From: Scytolyngbya sp. HA4215-MV1
Lineage (GTDB): Bacteria; Cyanobacteriota; Cyanobacteriia; Leptolyngbyales; Leptolyngbyaceae
DNA length: 64,000 nucleotides
Direction: 5' to 3'
NCBI GenBank assembly: GCA_019359045.1
Contig: JAHHIA010000012.1
Location: 62,001-126,000, forward strand
Numbering within the stretch: the stretch's first letter is position 1; each line of letters starts with the position of its first letter. The position numbers and the translations under genes were made by a program. The notes beneath the pieces were generated by a model. It saw nothing but the letters and a program-made list of their open reading frames with translations, did not search any database and was not told the origin of the DNA. Shown in pieces: positions 9,605 through 18,905 of the stretch.

Positions 9605-10084
9605 TTAGTGGCACATTCGGGCAATTTCATCAGTGACAGAGAAATCTTCTGGTTGAAATTGGTGATGGGTATCGAGCACCCAGTTTTGCCAATCCTGGGC
9701 TTTACCTTGCTGGACAGAGACAATGATGTAGGAGTAGAGCGACCAGGCATTGCGACGATCGCACTCTGAGGGCATAGCTGGATGGTCGGGATGGGAATGG
9801 TAAATTCCAATGACTTGCAGGTTCCGAGCGCGGGCATAGCGCATCTCTCTGAGCATCACATCCGGTGCGATCGTATAGCGCTGCTGCTTAGTCTTCGTCG
9901 ATTCGGGGGCTGGATCGTCTATGATTTCAGGACTCCAGGTGTTTTCTAACGATCGCACTTCGACGAGTAGTTTTTCTTCAACGGACAATTTTCCTAATAG
10001 CAACCCGCAACACTCTTCCGGGTAAGTGCCTTCGGCATGGGACTGAATCACCTGAATGTGGTTAGGCCTAAGTTTGAGTAGCAC
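9605..10084 (-). CDS. JAMM/M67-family metallopeptidase
   Basis: A 159-residue single-domain JAB1/MPN protein. The full zinc motif is visible: Glu in YPEECCGLLLG and HSHPDHPAMPSECD, which fits HxHx7Sx2D exactly, so it should be catalytically active. Prokaryotic members of this size cut the C terminus of ubiquitin-like sulfur carriers or release them from targets (Mec+ type). It heads the reverse-strand group with moeB-rhodanese 152 nt downstream, so the pair probably acts on one carrier protein encoded elsewhere. The start codon is GTG at 10084 (the next codons give LLKLRPNHI). The tail after residue 120 (WVLDTHHQFQPEDF) is family-typical. Confidence 0.88.
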   Translation of the reverse strand: MLLKLRPNHIQVIQSHAEGTYPEECCGLLLGKLSVEEKLLVEVRSLENTWSPEIIDDPAPESTKTKQQRYTIAPDVMLREMRYARARNLQVIGIYHSHPDHPAMPSECDRRNAWSLYSYIIVSVQQGKAQDWQNWVLDTHHQFQPEDFSVTDEIARMCH

Positions 10085-10495
10085 GTTCAGCAGTCAACGG
10101 TAAACGAACCATCCATCATTCCCACATCCCCCCCAATCACGTGAGATGTGCGAGCAGCAGATCAAGGATTTCTATTCTATGACAGGATCAGTCCAGTCTG
10201 AAGCTTCTCCCTCATTGCTTAAGCAATGGCATTGTGGCTAAGTTTGCGCTATCGCGGCTTGCCAATGGCTTTGAGTGCCTGGAGAAGTTGGCTGGCGAGA
10301 TCGGTTTTTAAAAGATGTAACGGGTGAAAAAGTTAGTCGGTGAGAGGAGTCCTCTGGCAAAGGTCGGTAAATGAGTCGTTAATGTCATAGCTGAACCCGG
10401 CATTCCAGGAGGGGAGGGAGGGGAGAAAAGCCATTGGTGTGCCCGGAAAATTACGTTGGTGAGAGAGAAGAAAATGAGAGTCAGGAGTTTTCAGC
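10085..10495. other. 411-bp intergenic region, no gene seen
   Basis: Divergent space between the JAMM protease (reverse) and an alpha/beta hydrolase (forward), so both promoters should lie here. No open frame of convincing length, RNA gene or strong hairpin was seen. A purine-rich stretch GGAGGGGAGGGAGGGGAG lies at about 10408. The hydrolase start at 10496 is preceded by a Shine-Dalgarno-like CAGGAG. Confidence 0.6.
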
Positions 10496-11410
10496 ATGTT
10501 GCGCTTTCAGCCCCCGGGATTTGGCAACCGAGTGATGATGACGAGTTTGGGGGAAATGACTTACTACACGCCTGACGCAGTTCCCCGGCAGATAAACGAT
10601 CGTTGCCGCACTCAATCGACTCTGCTCTTTTTGCATAGTCTGGGGGGGGGTTCTTCGGCTTACGAATGGTCGAAAGTGTATCCGGCGTTTGCTGACAAGT
10701 TTCGCGTGATTGCACCCGATTTGATTGGTTGGGGCGCATCGGCACATCCAATACGCACCTACTCAGTGGACGATTATTTCACCATGATCACGGAGCTAAT
10801 TGAGCAAACCGACAGTGCCCCGGTGACCGTGTTTGCTGCATCACTGACAGCGGGACTGCTGATTCGGCTGGCAATTCGTCGCCCGGATTTGTTTCAACGG
10901 CTGTTTCTAGTTTGTCCCTCAGGCTATTGCGATTTTGGCGAGAGCTACCGTCAAGGTATTGCAGCGCAATTGGCGGGAGTGCCTGGGGTCGATCGCTTGA
11001 TTTATCAACTCGGTGCTGCGAATACATGGGCAATCAAAATTTTTCTTGAACAGTTTTTATTAGCTCAACCGGCACGGATTACCGACGAAATTGTGGCGGC
11101 TTATCTGGCATCTGCCCAGCAACCCAATGCCGAGTATGCAGCCCTGTCCTCCCTGCGGGGCAACTTATGTTTTGATCTGGCACTCTATCTGCCCCGACTC
11201 CAAACTCCAACCGTATTTTTTTGGGGAGAGAAAGCGCGATTGAGTGCCATCGAGGTGGGCAAACGGTTGCAACAATTGAATTCTAGAGCGATCGAGGCTT
11301 TTTATGCGATCGGCGATGCAGGGGGGTTGCCCCATCTGGAAACGCCCGCGACGTTGATTGGTTGGGTGCAGTACTGGATTGTTAATTCCGTTAACGCTGT
11401 ACCTCATTGA
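10496..11410 (+). CDS. alpha/beta-hydrolase fold protein
   Basis: A 304-residue single-domain hydrolase. The oxyanion segment LLFLHSLGGGSSAYEW (about residues 42-57) and the strand APDLIGWGAS are typical of the fold. The nucleophile elbow reads FAASLTAGLL, so the Ser sits in A-x-S-x-T and not in the common G-x-S-x-G; this variant occurs in cyanobacterial and chloroplast relatives. The late His is probably in GGLPHLETP near residue 282. It could be an esterase, lipase or pigment/ester hydrolase; the substrate cannot be read. It stands alone with long spaces on both sides. Confidence 0.8.
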   Translation: MLRFQPPGFGNRVMMTSLGEMTYYTPDAVPRQINDRCRTQSTLLFLHSLGGGSSAYEWSKVYPAFADKFRVIAPDLIGWGASAHPIRTYSVDDYFTMITELIEQTDSAPVTVFAASLTAGLLIRLAIRRPDLFQRLFLVCPSGYCDFGESYRQGIAAQLAGVPGVDRLIYQLGAANTWAIKIFLEQFLLAQPARITDEIVAAYLASAQQPNAEYAALSSLRGNLCFDLALYLPRLQTPTVFFWGEKARLSAIEVGKRLQQLNSRAIEAFYAIGDAGGLPHLETPATLIGWVQYWIVNSVNAVPH

Positions 11411-11931
11411 TGGGGCGATCGATGTTTTTATGCCGCCATATCATCGCGATAACAATCCATAAATTCCTTTTTAGTAAAAGGAAGAGTCTGGTGTCTTGCA
11501 AAGGTTGGCTAAAGCAGCTGACTAGATGTCACCTTGACTTCAACCCATGAGATGATGGCAGAAACAGTCGTGTCAGGATCTCATGACTTTGACAAAACTA
11601 GTCAGACTATCATATACGAAGAAGTTCTTTCCAAGTTAATCAATGAATAATCGTAGTTAACTCTTCCTTTACCTTCTCGCTATACGTTAGAAAATGCTTC
11701 TGGATTAAAGTTGAATTGATGACGATTAAAGACTGAACAATATCGCAGGATGAATGGGAACGAAATTTCAATTCATAACCACCCCAAATTCATACCCGAA
11801 ATTAGCAACGCCCACCTGTTTCTCTGAGTAGTTAGACGTTTCAAAAACTTCATGGATGGTTATTTCATCTACGGTAGTTTGCAACACAGCAAGATAGTAA
11901 CCCGTCAGAAAACAATCTAGAGGTTCTTAGG
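11411..11931. other. 521-bp intergenic region containing one copy of a dispersed repeat
   Basis: No coding frame is convincing in this stretch before the MDR reductase gene. It is AT-richer than its surroundings, as expected for a promoter region. It contains the repeat at 11745-11813, listed separately. Confidence 0.55.
11745..11813. repeat. dispersed intergenic repeat, copy A
   Basis: About 69 bp with a clear relative at 24529-24595. Shared blocks, in order, are GCAGGATGAAT, GGAAC, TTTCAA, TCATA, AAATTCATACCC and AGCAACGCC, with scattered substitutions and small gaps between them. Both copies stand in long intergenic spaces on the forward strand upstream of forward genes. Confidence 0.7.
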
Positions 11932-12915
11932 ATGCTGGCTCTCCGTTTTGCTCAATTTGGTGCTCCCACAGTCCTAAAGTTGGCGCAAATACCCCATCCA
12001 GTGCTTGAAGAAGACGAAGTACTTGTTAAAATCCACGCTGCTGCCATTAACCCCAGTGATGTCAAAAATGTACAGGGCAGTATGGAAGGCACCATTCTAC
12101 CGCGTACGCCAGGACGAGACTTTGCAGGGGTAGTCGTGCAAGGTTCAGAATCGCTTTTAGGACTGGAGGTTTGGGGAACAGGGGGCGATGTGGGGTTCAC
12201 CCGCGACGGTAGCCATGCTGAGTATATTGTTTTGCCCAAAGCAGCGGTTAAACCAAAGCCCAGCACCCTTTCCATGTTTGAAGCAGGTTCTGCTGGAGTG
12301 ACCTATGTGACTGCGTGGTTAGCCCTGATGGAAACGGCTCAATTAATAGCGGCGGATACCGTTTTAGTGATTGGCGCAACGGGTGGAGTTGGCAGCGCTG
12401 CTATCCAAATTGCTCGCTGGCTGGGGGCGCGGGTGATGGGTACTGTGCGACGATCGAGCGATCTCGCTCTGGCGGAAATGGTTGGAGCAGAAGTCATCAT
12501 CAATTTGGAAAGCCAGGATCTGCAACAGTCTGTACTTGAGGCAACCGATGGACAGGGAGCCAGTGTAATTCTCGACACCGTAGGCGGAGCGATGGCGGAA
12601 ACTTGCCTTCAGGTACTTAGCCGTAAGGGACGGTTGCTGGAAATCAGTGCCCCTCCTGGCAATAGCCGGATCAGCTTTGATTTACGGGACTTCTACCATC
12701 GGGAAGCACGGTTGTTTGGGATCGATAGTCGGTCTGTCGATGTTACAGGTTGTGCAGCCATCTTGGCGGCACTTACGCCGGGCTTTGAAGCGGGGGCATT
12801 GCGATTGTTTAGTCCAACGATGAAATCTTACTCATTAGCTGAGGCGATCCAAGCTTACGAGCAGGTTGCCGATAAAACCTTGCGAGGTCGGGGGGTGCTG
12901 GTTCCTCAAGTCTGA
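11932..12915 (+). CDS. zinc-independent MDR-family quinone oxidoreductase
   Basis: A 327-residue medium-chain dehydrogenase/reductase. The N-terminal GroES-like domain has AAINPSDVKNVQG and PGRDFAGVV, hallmarks of the quinone-oxidoreductase (QOR/zeta-crystallin) group that lacks catalytic zinc. The Rossmann domain has VIGATGGVGSAAIQIA (about residues 146-161), the NADP-type loop AxxGxxG. It should reduce quinones or enones with NADPH. It begins a forward-strand set of redox and sugar genes; the next start is 61 nt downstream. Confidence 0.87.
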   Translation: MLALRFAQFGAPTVLKLAQIPHPVLEEDEVLVKIHAAAINPSDVKNVQGSMEGTILPRTPGRDFAGVVVQGSESLLGLEVWGTGGDVGFTRDGSHAEYIVLPKAAVKPKPSTLSMFEAGSAGVTYVTAWLALMETAQLIAADTVLVIGATGGVGSAAIQIARWLGARVMGTVRRSSDLALAEMVGAEVIINLESQDLQQSVLEATDGQGASVILDTVGGAMAETCLQVLSRKGRLLEISAPPGNSRISFDLRDFYHREARLFGIDSRSVDVTGCAAILAALTPGFEAGALRLFSPTMKSYSLAEAIQAYEQVADKTLRGRGVLVPQV

Positions 12916-12976
12916 TCGCAAGTTGATGATTGAGGGTTTGCCTGAGAAATTCTTATTATTGTTGAGCACTAAAACT

Positions 12977-13759
12977 ATGAAATTGGCAGGCAAGGTCGCT
13001 TTAGTAACAGGTAGCAGTCAGGGCATCGGACAAGCGATCGCGATTCGTCTGGCTGAAGAAGGAGCCAGCGTCGTGATTAACTACCGCTCCCACCCAGAAG
13101 GCGCAGAAGACACCTTGTTGAAAGTTCGATCGGCAGGCGGACAGTGTCACGCGGTCGATGGCTTCACGGTGCAGGCAGATACCGGCATGGTTGCCGATGT
13201 GCAGCGCATGATTGACGAAAGTGTGGATCACTTTGGCACACTGGATATTTTGGTTAACAATGCTGGGATTGAGAAAAATGCAGACTTCTGGCAGGTGACC
13301 GAATCGGATTACGATGCAGTGATGAATGTGAATCTGAAGGGCGTATTCTTCGCGACTCAGGCGTTTGTTAAGCATCGCATGGCGATCCAGCAGCCCGGTA
13401 AAGTGATCAATATTAGTTCGGTGCATGAGGAGTTGCCGTTTCCTCACTTTGCCGCTTATTGCGCTAGCAAAGGCGGCTTAAAAATGCTCACCCGCAATCT
13501 CTCGATCGAACTGGCTCCTTTGGGAATCACCATTAATAACGTTGCCCCAGGAGCCATTGAAACCCCTATCAACACCAAATTGCTGAATGATCCAGAAAAA
13601 TTGGGGGCATTGCTCAAAAATATTCCTTTAGGTCGATTAGGAAAACCAGCAGATGTGGCGTCAATCGTGGTGTTTCTGGCTTCTTCTGAGTCCGATTATG
13701 TGACGGGAACAACCTTCTTTGTCGATGGCGGTTTGCTCTGGAACTATCAAGAACAATAA
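12977..13759 (+). CDS. SDR-family dehydrogenase, glucose-1-dehydrogenase-like
   Basis: A 260-residue classical short-chain dehydrogenase. I chose ATG 12977 because it gives the normal opening MKLAGKVALVTGSSQGIG; an upstream in-frame start would add 37 unrelated residues and overlap the previous gene. The cofactor loop is TGSSQGIG (residues 11-18), the structural motif is LVNNAG, the catalytic Ser lies in NISSVHEE and the Tyr/Lys pair in YCASKGG. The motif VHEELPFPHFAAYCASKGG is typical of the glucose 1-dehydrogenase subgroup (beta-D-glucose to gluconolactone with NAD(P)). The setting beside a glucosidase gene supports sugar oxidation, but the real substrate is unproved. Confidence 0.85.
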   Translation: MKLAGKVALVTGSSQGIGQAIAIRLAEEGASVVINYRSHPEGAEDTLLKVRSAGGQCHAVDGFTVQADTGMVADVQRMIDESVDHFGTLDILVNNAGIEKNADFWQVTESDYDAVMNVNLKGVFFATQAFVKHRMAIQQPGKVINISSVHEELPFPHFAAYCASKGGLKMLTRNLSIELAPLGITINNVAPGAIETPINTKLLNDPEKLGALLKNIPLGRLGKPADVASIVVFLASSESDYVTGTTFFVDGGLLWNYQEQ

Positions 13760-13835
13760 GTCTTGAGCTGTTTGGAATCTGGAAAGACATCAGATAGAAG
13801 TTTCGTATCCCTTTACCCTCTTTTTGATCAAGCAT

Positions 13836-14558
13836 ATGGATTTGCAAAACAAAGTTGCCATTATTACCGGAGCTAGCAGTGGTATTGGTGCCGCGATCGC
13901 AGCGGACTTGGATCAAGCTGGAATGAAACTGGTTTTGACGGCACGATCGCAGCAAAAACTTGCCGATCTCGCTGCCCAACTGGGTAACGCTGTCGTGGTG
14001 CCGGGCGAAATCACTGACCCTGACCTGCCGCAACAATTGCTGGATACTGCGATCAATAAATTTGGTCAACTTGATGTCGTGATCAATAACGCAGGCATTA
14101 TGCACATGATGGCGATCGAAGATGCCGATGTTGATGCCCTTTGCACCATGATTCGGGTCAACTTTGAAGCCATTGTGCGGATGAGTTACACCGTCTTGCC
14201 TCACTTTAAACAACAGGGTAGTGGGTTTATCGTCAATATGTCTAGTGTTTCTGGGTTAAAGACGGGTGTCATGACAGGCGTGTATGACGGCACCAAACAT
14301 GCGGTAGAAGCCTTTACCGACTCAATCCGGATGGAATTGGCAGGGTCTGGTGTGAGTGTGGCAACGATCGAACCGGGAGCAGTGGCAACGGATCTCTACA
14401 AATCCTGGCGCGAGCGTGGTCAGAAAGGGTACGACGAACTGGTGCCCAATCCACTGCAGAGCAAAGATGTCGCCCGATGCGTACGCTTTATCTTAGAACA
14501 GCCTGCGGGAGTCATGGTTCCACGTTTGTTTGTCGTTCCCGCCACCTCACCGGTCTAG
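13836..14558 (+). CDS. SDR-family oxidoreductase
   Basis: A 240-residue classical SDR. The ATG at 13836 gives MDLQNKVAIITGASSGIG; a TTG four codons earlier is possible but less likely. The cofactor loop is TGASSGIG, the structural motif VVINNAGIM, the catalytic Ser in NMSSVSG and the YxxxK motif in YDGTKHA. These are features of the YdfG-like NADP-dependent group that acts on 3-hydroxy acids or sugars. It follows the other SDR by 76 nt and precedes the glucosidase, so the three probably serve one catabolic route. Confidence 0.83.
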   Translation: MDLQNKVAIITGASSGIGAAIAADLDQAGMKLVLTARSQQKLADLAAQLGNAVVVPGEITDPDLPQQLLDTAINKFGQLDVVINNAGIMHMMAIEDADVDALCTMIRVNFEAIVRMSYTVLPHFKQQGSGFIVNMSSVSGLKTGVMTGVYDGTKHAVEAFTDSIRMELAGSGVSVATIEPGAVATDLYKSWRERGQKGYDELVPNPLQSKDVARCVRFILEQPAGVMVPRLFVVPATSPV

Positions 14559-14680
14559 AGACCCTGAACAGCGGAGGGTTTTCAGCAATTTCTTAACCTA
14601 TTCTCATCACCGCTTTGCTCTGAGTTGGCACGATGGGTGAGTGACGTGATACTCAAAAAGCGCAAGTCCTGTTGGAGCAA

Positions 14681-17359
14681 ATGATGAATTCGGAAAAGCT
14701 TCGACTGCAACAAGACCGGGAACGCATCGCCTATTGGAAACGCTGGGGACCCTATCTAAGTGAGCGCCAGTGGGGAACCGTGCGGGAAGACTATAGTCCC
14801 GATGGCTCTGCCTGGGATTATTTTTCCCACGATCAGGCGCGATCGCGGGTGTACCGCTGGGGTGAGGATGGCATCGCTGGCATTTCGGATACGCGGCAGC
14901 GATTGTGTTTTGCGATCGCCCTCTGGAATGGTCACGATCCGATTTTGAAAGAACGGCTCTTCGGATTGACGGGGAGCGAAGGCAACCACGGGGAAGATGT
15001 CAAAGAATACTATTTTTACCTGGACAGCACTCCCACCCACTCCTACATGAAGTGCCTCTATAAGTATCCCCAACAGGCATTTCCTTACGCTCTATTAGTC
15101 GAGGAGAATCGTCGTCGCAGCAAGTTTGAACCAGAATTTGAATTATTGGATACTGGAATTTTTAACGACGATCGTTATTTTGACGTTTTTGTCGAATATG
15201 CCAAAGCAACACCAGAAGATATTCTGATTCAAATTACAATCGTCAACCGCAGCCTAGAAGCCAGCACCTTACATTTATTCCCCACCCTCTGGTTTCGCAA
15301 CCTTTGGGACTGGAATCCGGAAATGGAACAGCCCTTTATTAAAGTGGCACAGTCCAATGCAAGGCTCAGCCAATTGGAAGCCGATCATCCGACCCTGGAA
15401 ACTCGCTGGCTTTACTGTGAAGGGGACGCAGACCTACTGTTCACCAACAATGAAACCAATTACGAACAGTTGTTTGGGACGGCGAACCGGTCTCCTTACG
15501 TCAAAGATGGCATTAATGATTATGTCGTGCAGGGTCGCACCGATGCGGTGAATCCCGATCGCATCGGCACCAAATTTGCCGCTCATTACCGCCTCTCCTT
15601 TGCAGCGGGGGAAACTAAAACTGTGCGGTTACGGTTGAGTGATCAACAACACCTTGCAGATCCCTTTGGAGCAGAGTTCGCTCAGGTTGTCCAGACTCGC
15701 AAACAGGAAGCCGACGAGTTCTATCAGGAAATTTCTCCCTTTTCAATGACGGCAGAAGAAGGCAGTATCCAGCGACAAGCATTTGCCGGATTACTCTGGA
15801 GTAAACAATATTACCAGTACAGCGTCAATGACTGGTTGAAGGGCGATCCGGGACAACCTCCCCCGCCTTTGGAACGCAAAAGCGGACGCAATCACGAATG
15901 GATTTATCTATTCAGTGAAGATATTCTCTCCATGCCCGACAAGTGGGAATACCCCTGGTTCGCCGCCTGGGATTTGGGGTTTCACCTGATTCCCCTGGCA
16001 GTGATCGACCCCGATTTTGCCAAACTGCAACTCGATCGCCTGACGCGCGAATGGTACATGCACCCCAATGGGCAACTGCCTGCCTACGAGTGGAAATTTA
16101 GTGATGTGAATCCGCCTGTACAAGCCTGGGCAGCCTTGCGAGTGTATGAAATTGAGCAAAAGTTTTGTGGGCAAGGGGACCGCTCTTTCCTCCAGCGTGT
16201 GTTTCACAAGCTCTTGCTCAACTTTACCTGGTGGGTAAACCGCAAAGATATTTCCGGCAAAAACGTTTTCCAGGGCGGGTTTCTAGGACTCGACAACATT
16301 GGCATTTTCGATCGCAGCGCTGAATTGCCCACAGGCGGCTATCTTAACCAGGCAGATGGTACTAGTTGGATGGGGATGTTTTGCCTGAACATGTTGGCGA
16401 TCGCCTTGGAACTGGCAAAGGAAGATGACACCTACGAAGACATTGCCAGCAAATTTTTTGAGCATTTTCTCTACATTGCCGATGCGATCGATGGCATTGG
16501 TGAAATGGATATTGCCCTGTGGGATGAAGAGGACGGATTTTATTACGATGCCCTGCATTTACCTAATGGGCAGCAATTGCCGCTCAAGGTGCGATCAATG
16601 GTGGGGCTGATTCCCCTCTATGCAGTCACAGTTTTGGAATTGGAGACCTTGCGGCAGTTTCCTGGTTTTCAGCGACGGATGCAGTGGTTTATTCGCAATC
16701 GTCCGGATTTGAAGGAAAATGTTGCCTGTATGGAAACGCCCGGAGTTGGGGCAAGACGATTATTGGCGATCGCCTACCGCAGCAAACTTCAGCGCATTCT
16801 GCAACGAATGCTCGATGAGCAGGAATTCTTGAGTCCCTTTGGCATTCGAGCGGTCTCGAAGTATCACCAGGATCATCCCTACAATTTGCAATTGGATGGG
16901 CAAAATTATTTTGTTCATTACGAACCCGCAGAATCCACTACTGGCTTATTTGGTGGAAATTCCAACTGGCGCGGTCCCATCTGGTTTCCAGTCAATTACT
17001 TGATTATCGAAGCGCTCTGGCGATTTCATGATTATTTTGGTGACAGTCTCACTGTGGAGTGCCCCACAGGTTCGGGCAATCAGATGACCTTGCGAGAAGT
17101 GGCGATCGCCCTTTCCCATCGGCTGGTGGCGCTATTTCAAAAAGATGAATTCGGTCACCGTCCTGTCTATGGCGGTATTGAGAAATTCCAGACCGATCCT
17201 CACTGGCGTGACTATATTTTGTTTCACGAATACTTCCACGGAGATAACGGGGCTGGCATCGGAGCGAGTCACCAAACTGGCTGGACAGGATTGGTGGCAG
17301 CCATGATTCTCCAGAATGCAGAGCACCGTGCACAGGAGGACACGCATGGAAACCTTTAG
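14681..17359 (+). CDS. GH63/MGH1-type glucosidase
   Basis: About 892 residues (ATG 14681 or 14684; a TTG at 14672 is also open). The C-terminal two thirds is an (alpha/alpha)6-barrel of the GH63 type. Visible landmarks are [16 protein letters not shown], where the Asp is placed like the general acid, [12 protein letters not shown] and [16 protein letters not shown] with the likely general-base Glu. The N-terminal beta-rich part (about residues 60-330) is typical of the long glucosidase branch. Related bacterial enzymes cut alpha-glucosides, including glucosylglycerate and mannosylglycerate, which are compatible solutes. No signal peptide, so it acts in the cytosol. It overlaps the aquaporin gene by 14 nt, so the two should be translationally coupled. 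Confidence 0.82.
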   Translation: MMNSEKLRLQQDRERIAYWKRWGPYLSERQWGTVREDYSPDGSAWDYFSHDQARSRVYRWGEDGIAGISDTRQRLCFAIALWNGHDPILKERLFGLTGSEGNHGEDVKEYYFYLDSTPTHSYMKCLYKYPQQAFPYALLVEENRRRSKFEPEFELLDTGIFNDDRYFDVFVEYAKATPEDILIQITIVNRSLEASTLHLFPTLWFRNLWDWNPEMEQPFIKVAQSNARLSQLEADHPTLETRWLYCEGDADLLFTNNETNYEQLFGTANRSPYVKDGINDYVVQGRTDAVNPDRIGTKFAAHYRLSFAAGETKTVRLRLSDQQHLADPFGAEFAQVVQTRKQEADEFYQEISPFSMTAEEGSIQRQAFAGLLWSKQYYQYSVNDWLKGDPGQPPPPLERKSGRNHEWIYLFSEDILSMPDKWEYPWFAAWDLGFHLIPLAVIDPDFAKLQLDRLTREWYMHPNGQLPAYEWKFSDVNPPVQAWAALRVYEIEQKFCGQGDRSFLQRVFHKLLLNFTWWVNRKDISGKNVFQGGFLGLDNIGIFDRSAELPTGGYLNQADGTSWMGMFCLNMLAIALELAKEDDTYEDIASKFFEHFLYIADAIDGIGEMDIALWDEEDGFYYDALHLPNGQQLPLKVRSMVGLIPLYAVTVLELETLRQFPGFQRRMQWFIRNRPDLKENVACMETPGVGARRLLAIAYRSKLQRILQRMLDEQEFLSPFGIRAVSKYHQDHPYNLQLDGQNYFVHYEPAESTTGLFGGNSNWRGPIWFPVNYLIIEALWRFHDYFGDSLTVECPTGSGNQMTLREVAIALSHRLVALFQKDEFGHRPVYGGIEKFQTDPHWRDYILFHEYFHGDNGAGIGASHQTGWTGLVAAMILQNAEHRAQEDTHGNL

Positions 17360-18158
17360 AAAACATCTGCCGGAATACCTGATGGAAGCGGCTCTGCTGG
17401 GGCTATTCATGATTGCTGCGGGAGTATTTACCCTGCTGTTCGAATATCCCTCTTCCCCCGTGCATCAGGCAATCTCCCAGGGGGATGTGCGACGATTTTT
17501 CATTGGAATTGCCATGGGAACAACCGCGATCTCCCTGATCTATTCTCCCTGGGGCAAACAATCGGGTGCCCACATGAATCCAGCCGTAACTCTAACGTTT
17601 TATCGGTTAGGCAAAGTCAAGTCTCAAGATGCATTTTTCTATATTCTGTTTCAATGTCTGGGTGGATTGATAGGCGTTTATCTAGTTGCACTGATATTTA
17701 ATCAGGCATTCACTCAACCGCCCGTCCATTATGTGGTTACAGTTCCCGGTTTGTTGGGTTGGAGCGGTGCGTTGCTAGGTGAATTACTGATTGCCTTCAT
17801 CATGATGATGACAGTATTGCTGACTAGTAATCACAAACAGCTCAGCCGTTATACAGGCTTGTTTGCCGGATGTCTGGTAATACTCTACGTCACCTTTGAA
17901 GCTCCTTTTTCTGGCTTTGGCATGAATCCTGCCCGGAGCTTTGCTTCGGCATTTCCAGCTCAAACCTGGACAGCTTTCTGGTTGTATGTGATGGTGCCCC
18001 CAATCGGCATGGTTCTGGCAGCGGAACTTTATCAATCGCTGTTTGGCAAACGGGCGGTGAAGTGCGCCAAATTAAACCACAACAATCACAAACGCTGTAT
18101 TTTTCGCTGTAGCTACAACCGCAACGGCTCAATGGATCTAAGCGATCGCTTAACGTAG
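17346..18158 (+). CDS. MIP-family aquaporin/glycerol channel
   Basis: About 270 residues. The ATG at 17346 lies 5 nt after GGAGGA and inside the end of the glucosidase gene; it opens [19 protein letters not shown]. Both pore half-helices are present: HMNPAVT (first NPA) and MNPARSF (second NPA). Six membrane helices are visible. The family passes water, glycerol or other small uncharged solutes. Overlap with a glucosidase that may act on a glucosyl-glycerol or glycerate type solute suggests coupled solute breakdown and water or glycerol movement (inference). The last 40 residues ([16 protein letters not shown]...) are basic and do not look like the family. Confidence 0.88.
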   Translation: METFRKHLPEYLMEAALLGLFMIAAGVFTLLFEYPSSPVHQAISQGDVRRFFIGIAMGTTAISLIYSPWGKQSGAHMNPAVTLTFYRLGKVKSQDAFFYILFQCLGGLIGVYLVALIFNQAFTQPPVHYVVTVPGLLGWSGALLGELLIAFIMMMTVLLTSNHKQLSRYTGLFAGCLVILYVTFEAPFSGFGMNPARSFASAFPAQTWTAFWLYVMVPPIGMVLAAELYQSLFGKRAVKCAKLNHNNHKRCIFRCSYNRNGSMDLSDRLT

Positions 18159-18174
18159 AAGAAACGACGAAGCC

Positions 18175-18867
18175 ATGCAATCGGAGATATCAACAAGTCC
18201 CATGCTGAAACTCTACCATGCTCCAATCTCACCGAATTCACGCCGTGTCTGGATTACTTTACTCGAAAAGGGATTAGCGTTCGAGTTAATAGAAGTCAAA
18301 CTCCACGGTGACCAATTTACGCCGGAGTTTTTAGCAATCAATCCGTTTCATCATATTCCCGTTCTGGTTGATGATGGGTTCAACGTGGTCGAATCGCTCG
18401 CCATCTTGGACTATCTAGAAGCCAAGTACCCAGCCCCAGCGATGCTCCCGCAAACGGCTCACGATTTGGCGATCGTGCGGATGGTGGAACTCACCGCAGT
18501 GAATGAGTTGTTGCCTGCCGCCACAGTCTTGGCTCCCATAATCCTGGGCTTTCCCGGCGCAAACGCAGAACAGATTGAGCAAGCTATCCAGAAAGTCTCT
18601 ACTGTACTGAATTTTTATGAGGGTTTACTGGATGAGCGCCCTTTTTTTGGCAGTGAGACCCTTACGCTTGCCGAACCAGTTGCTGGCACTGTGATTCCCT
18701 GGCTATTGGGAGGAAGTTTACCGTTGGGTGAGATTCCCAAGTTGAAAGCCTGGTGCGATCGCATCCAGTCTCGTTCGGCATGGCAAACTACCCAGGCAAC
18801 TCCAGAGATGGTTGAGGAGCTCAAAACCTTTATGGCAGCAAGAATGTCTCCCGCCTCTGGCAGTTAA
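18175..18867 (+). CDS. glutathione S-transferase family protein
   Basis: About 230 residues from ATG 18175, or 221 from ATG 18202 where the fold begins (MLKLYHAPISPNSRRVW). The thioredoxin-like N domain has SPNSRRV at the active-site turn, the cis-Pro motif HHIPVLVDDG and the glutathione-contact ESLAILDYLEAKYP. The helical C domain follows from about residue 95. It lies 16 nt after the aquaporin gene and 38 nt before the GMC oxidoreductase, so it belongs to the same transcription unit. Likely role is conjugation or peroxide defence linked to the redox genes around it. Confidence 0.87.
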   Translation: MQSEISTSPMLKLYHAPISPNSRRVWITLLEKGLAFELIEVKLHGDQFTPEFLAINPFHHIPVLVDDGFNVVESLAILDYLEAKYPAPAMLPQTAHDLAIVRMVELTAVNELLPAATVLAPIILGFPGANAEQIEQAIQKVSTVLNFYEGLLDERPFFGSETLTLAEPVAGTVIPWLLGGSLPLGEIPKLKAWCDRIQSRSAWQTTQATPEMVEELKTFMAARMSPASGS

Positions 18868-18905
18868 GCGAATCCCCATCGATCCTTATTCCAATTCGGA
18901 GAATT

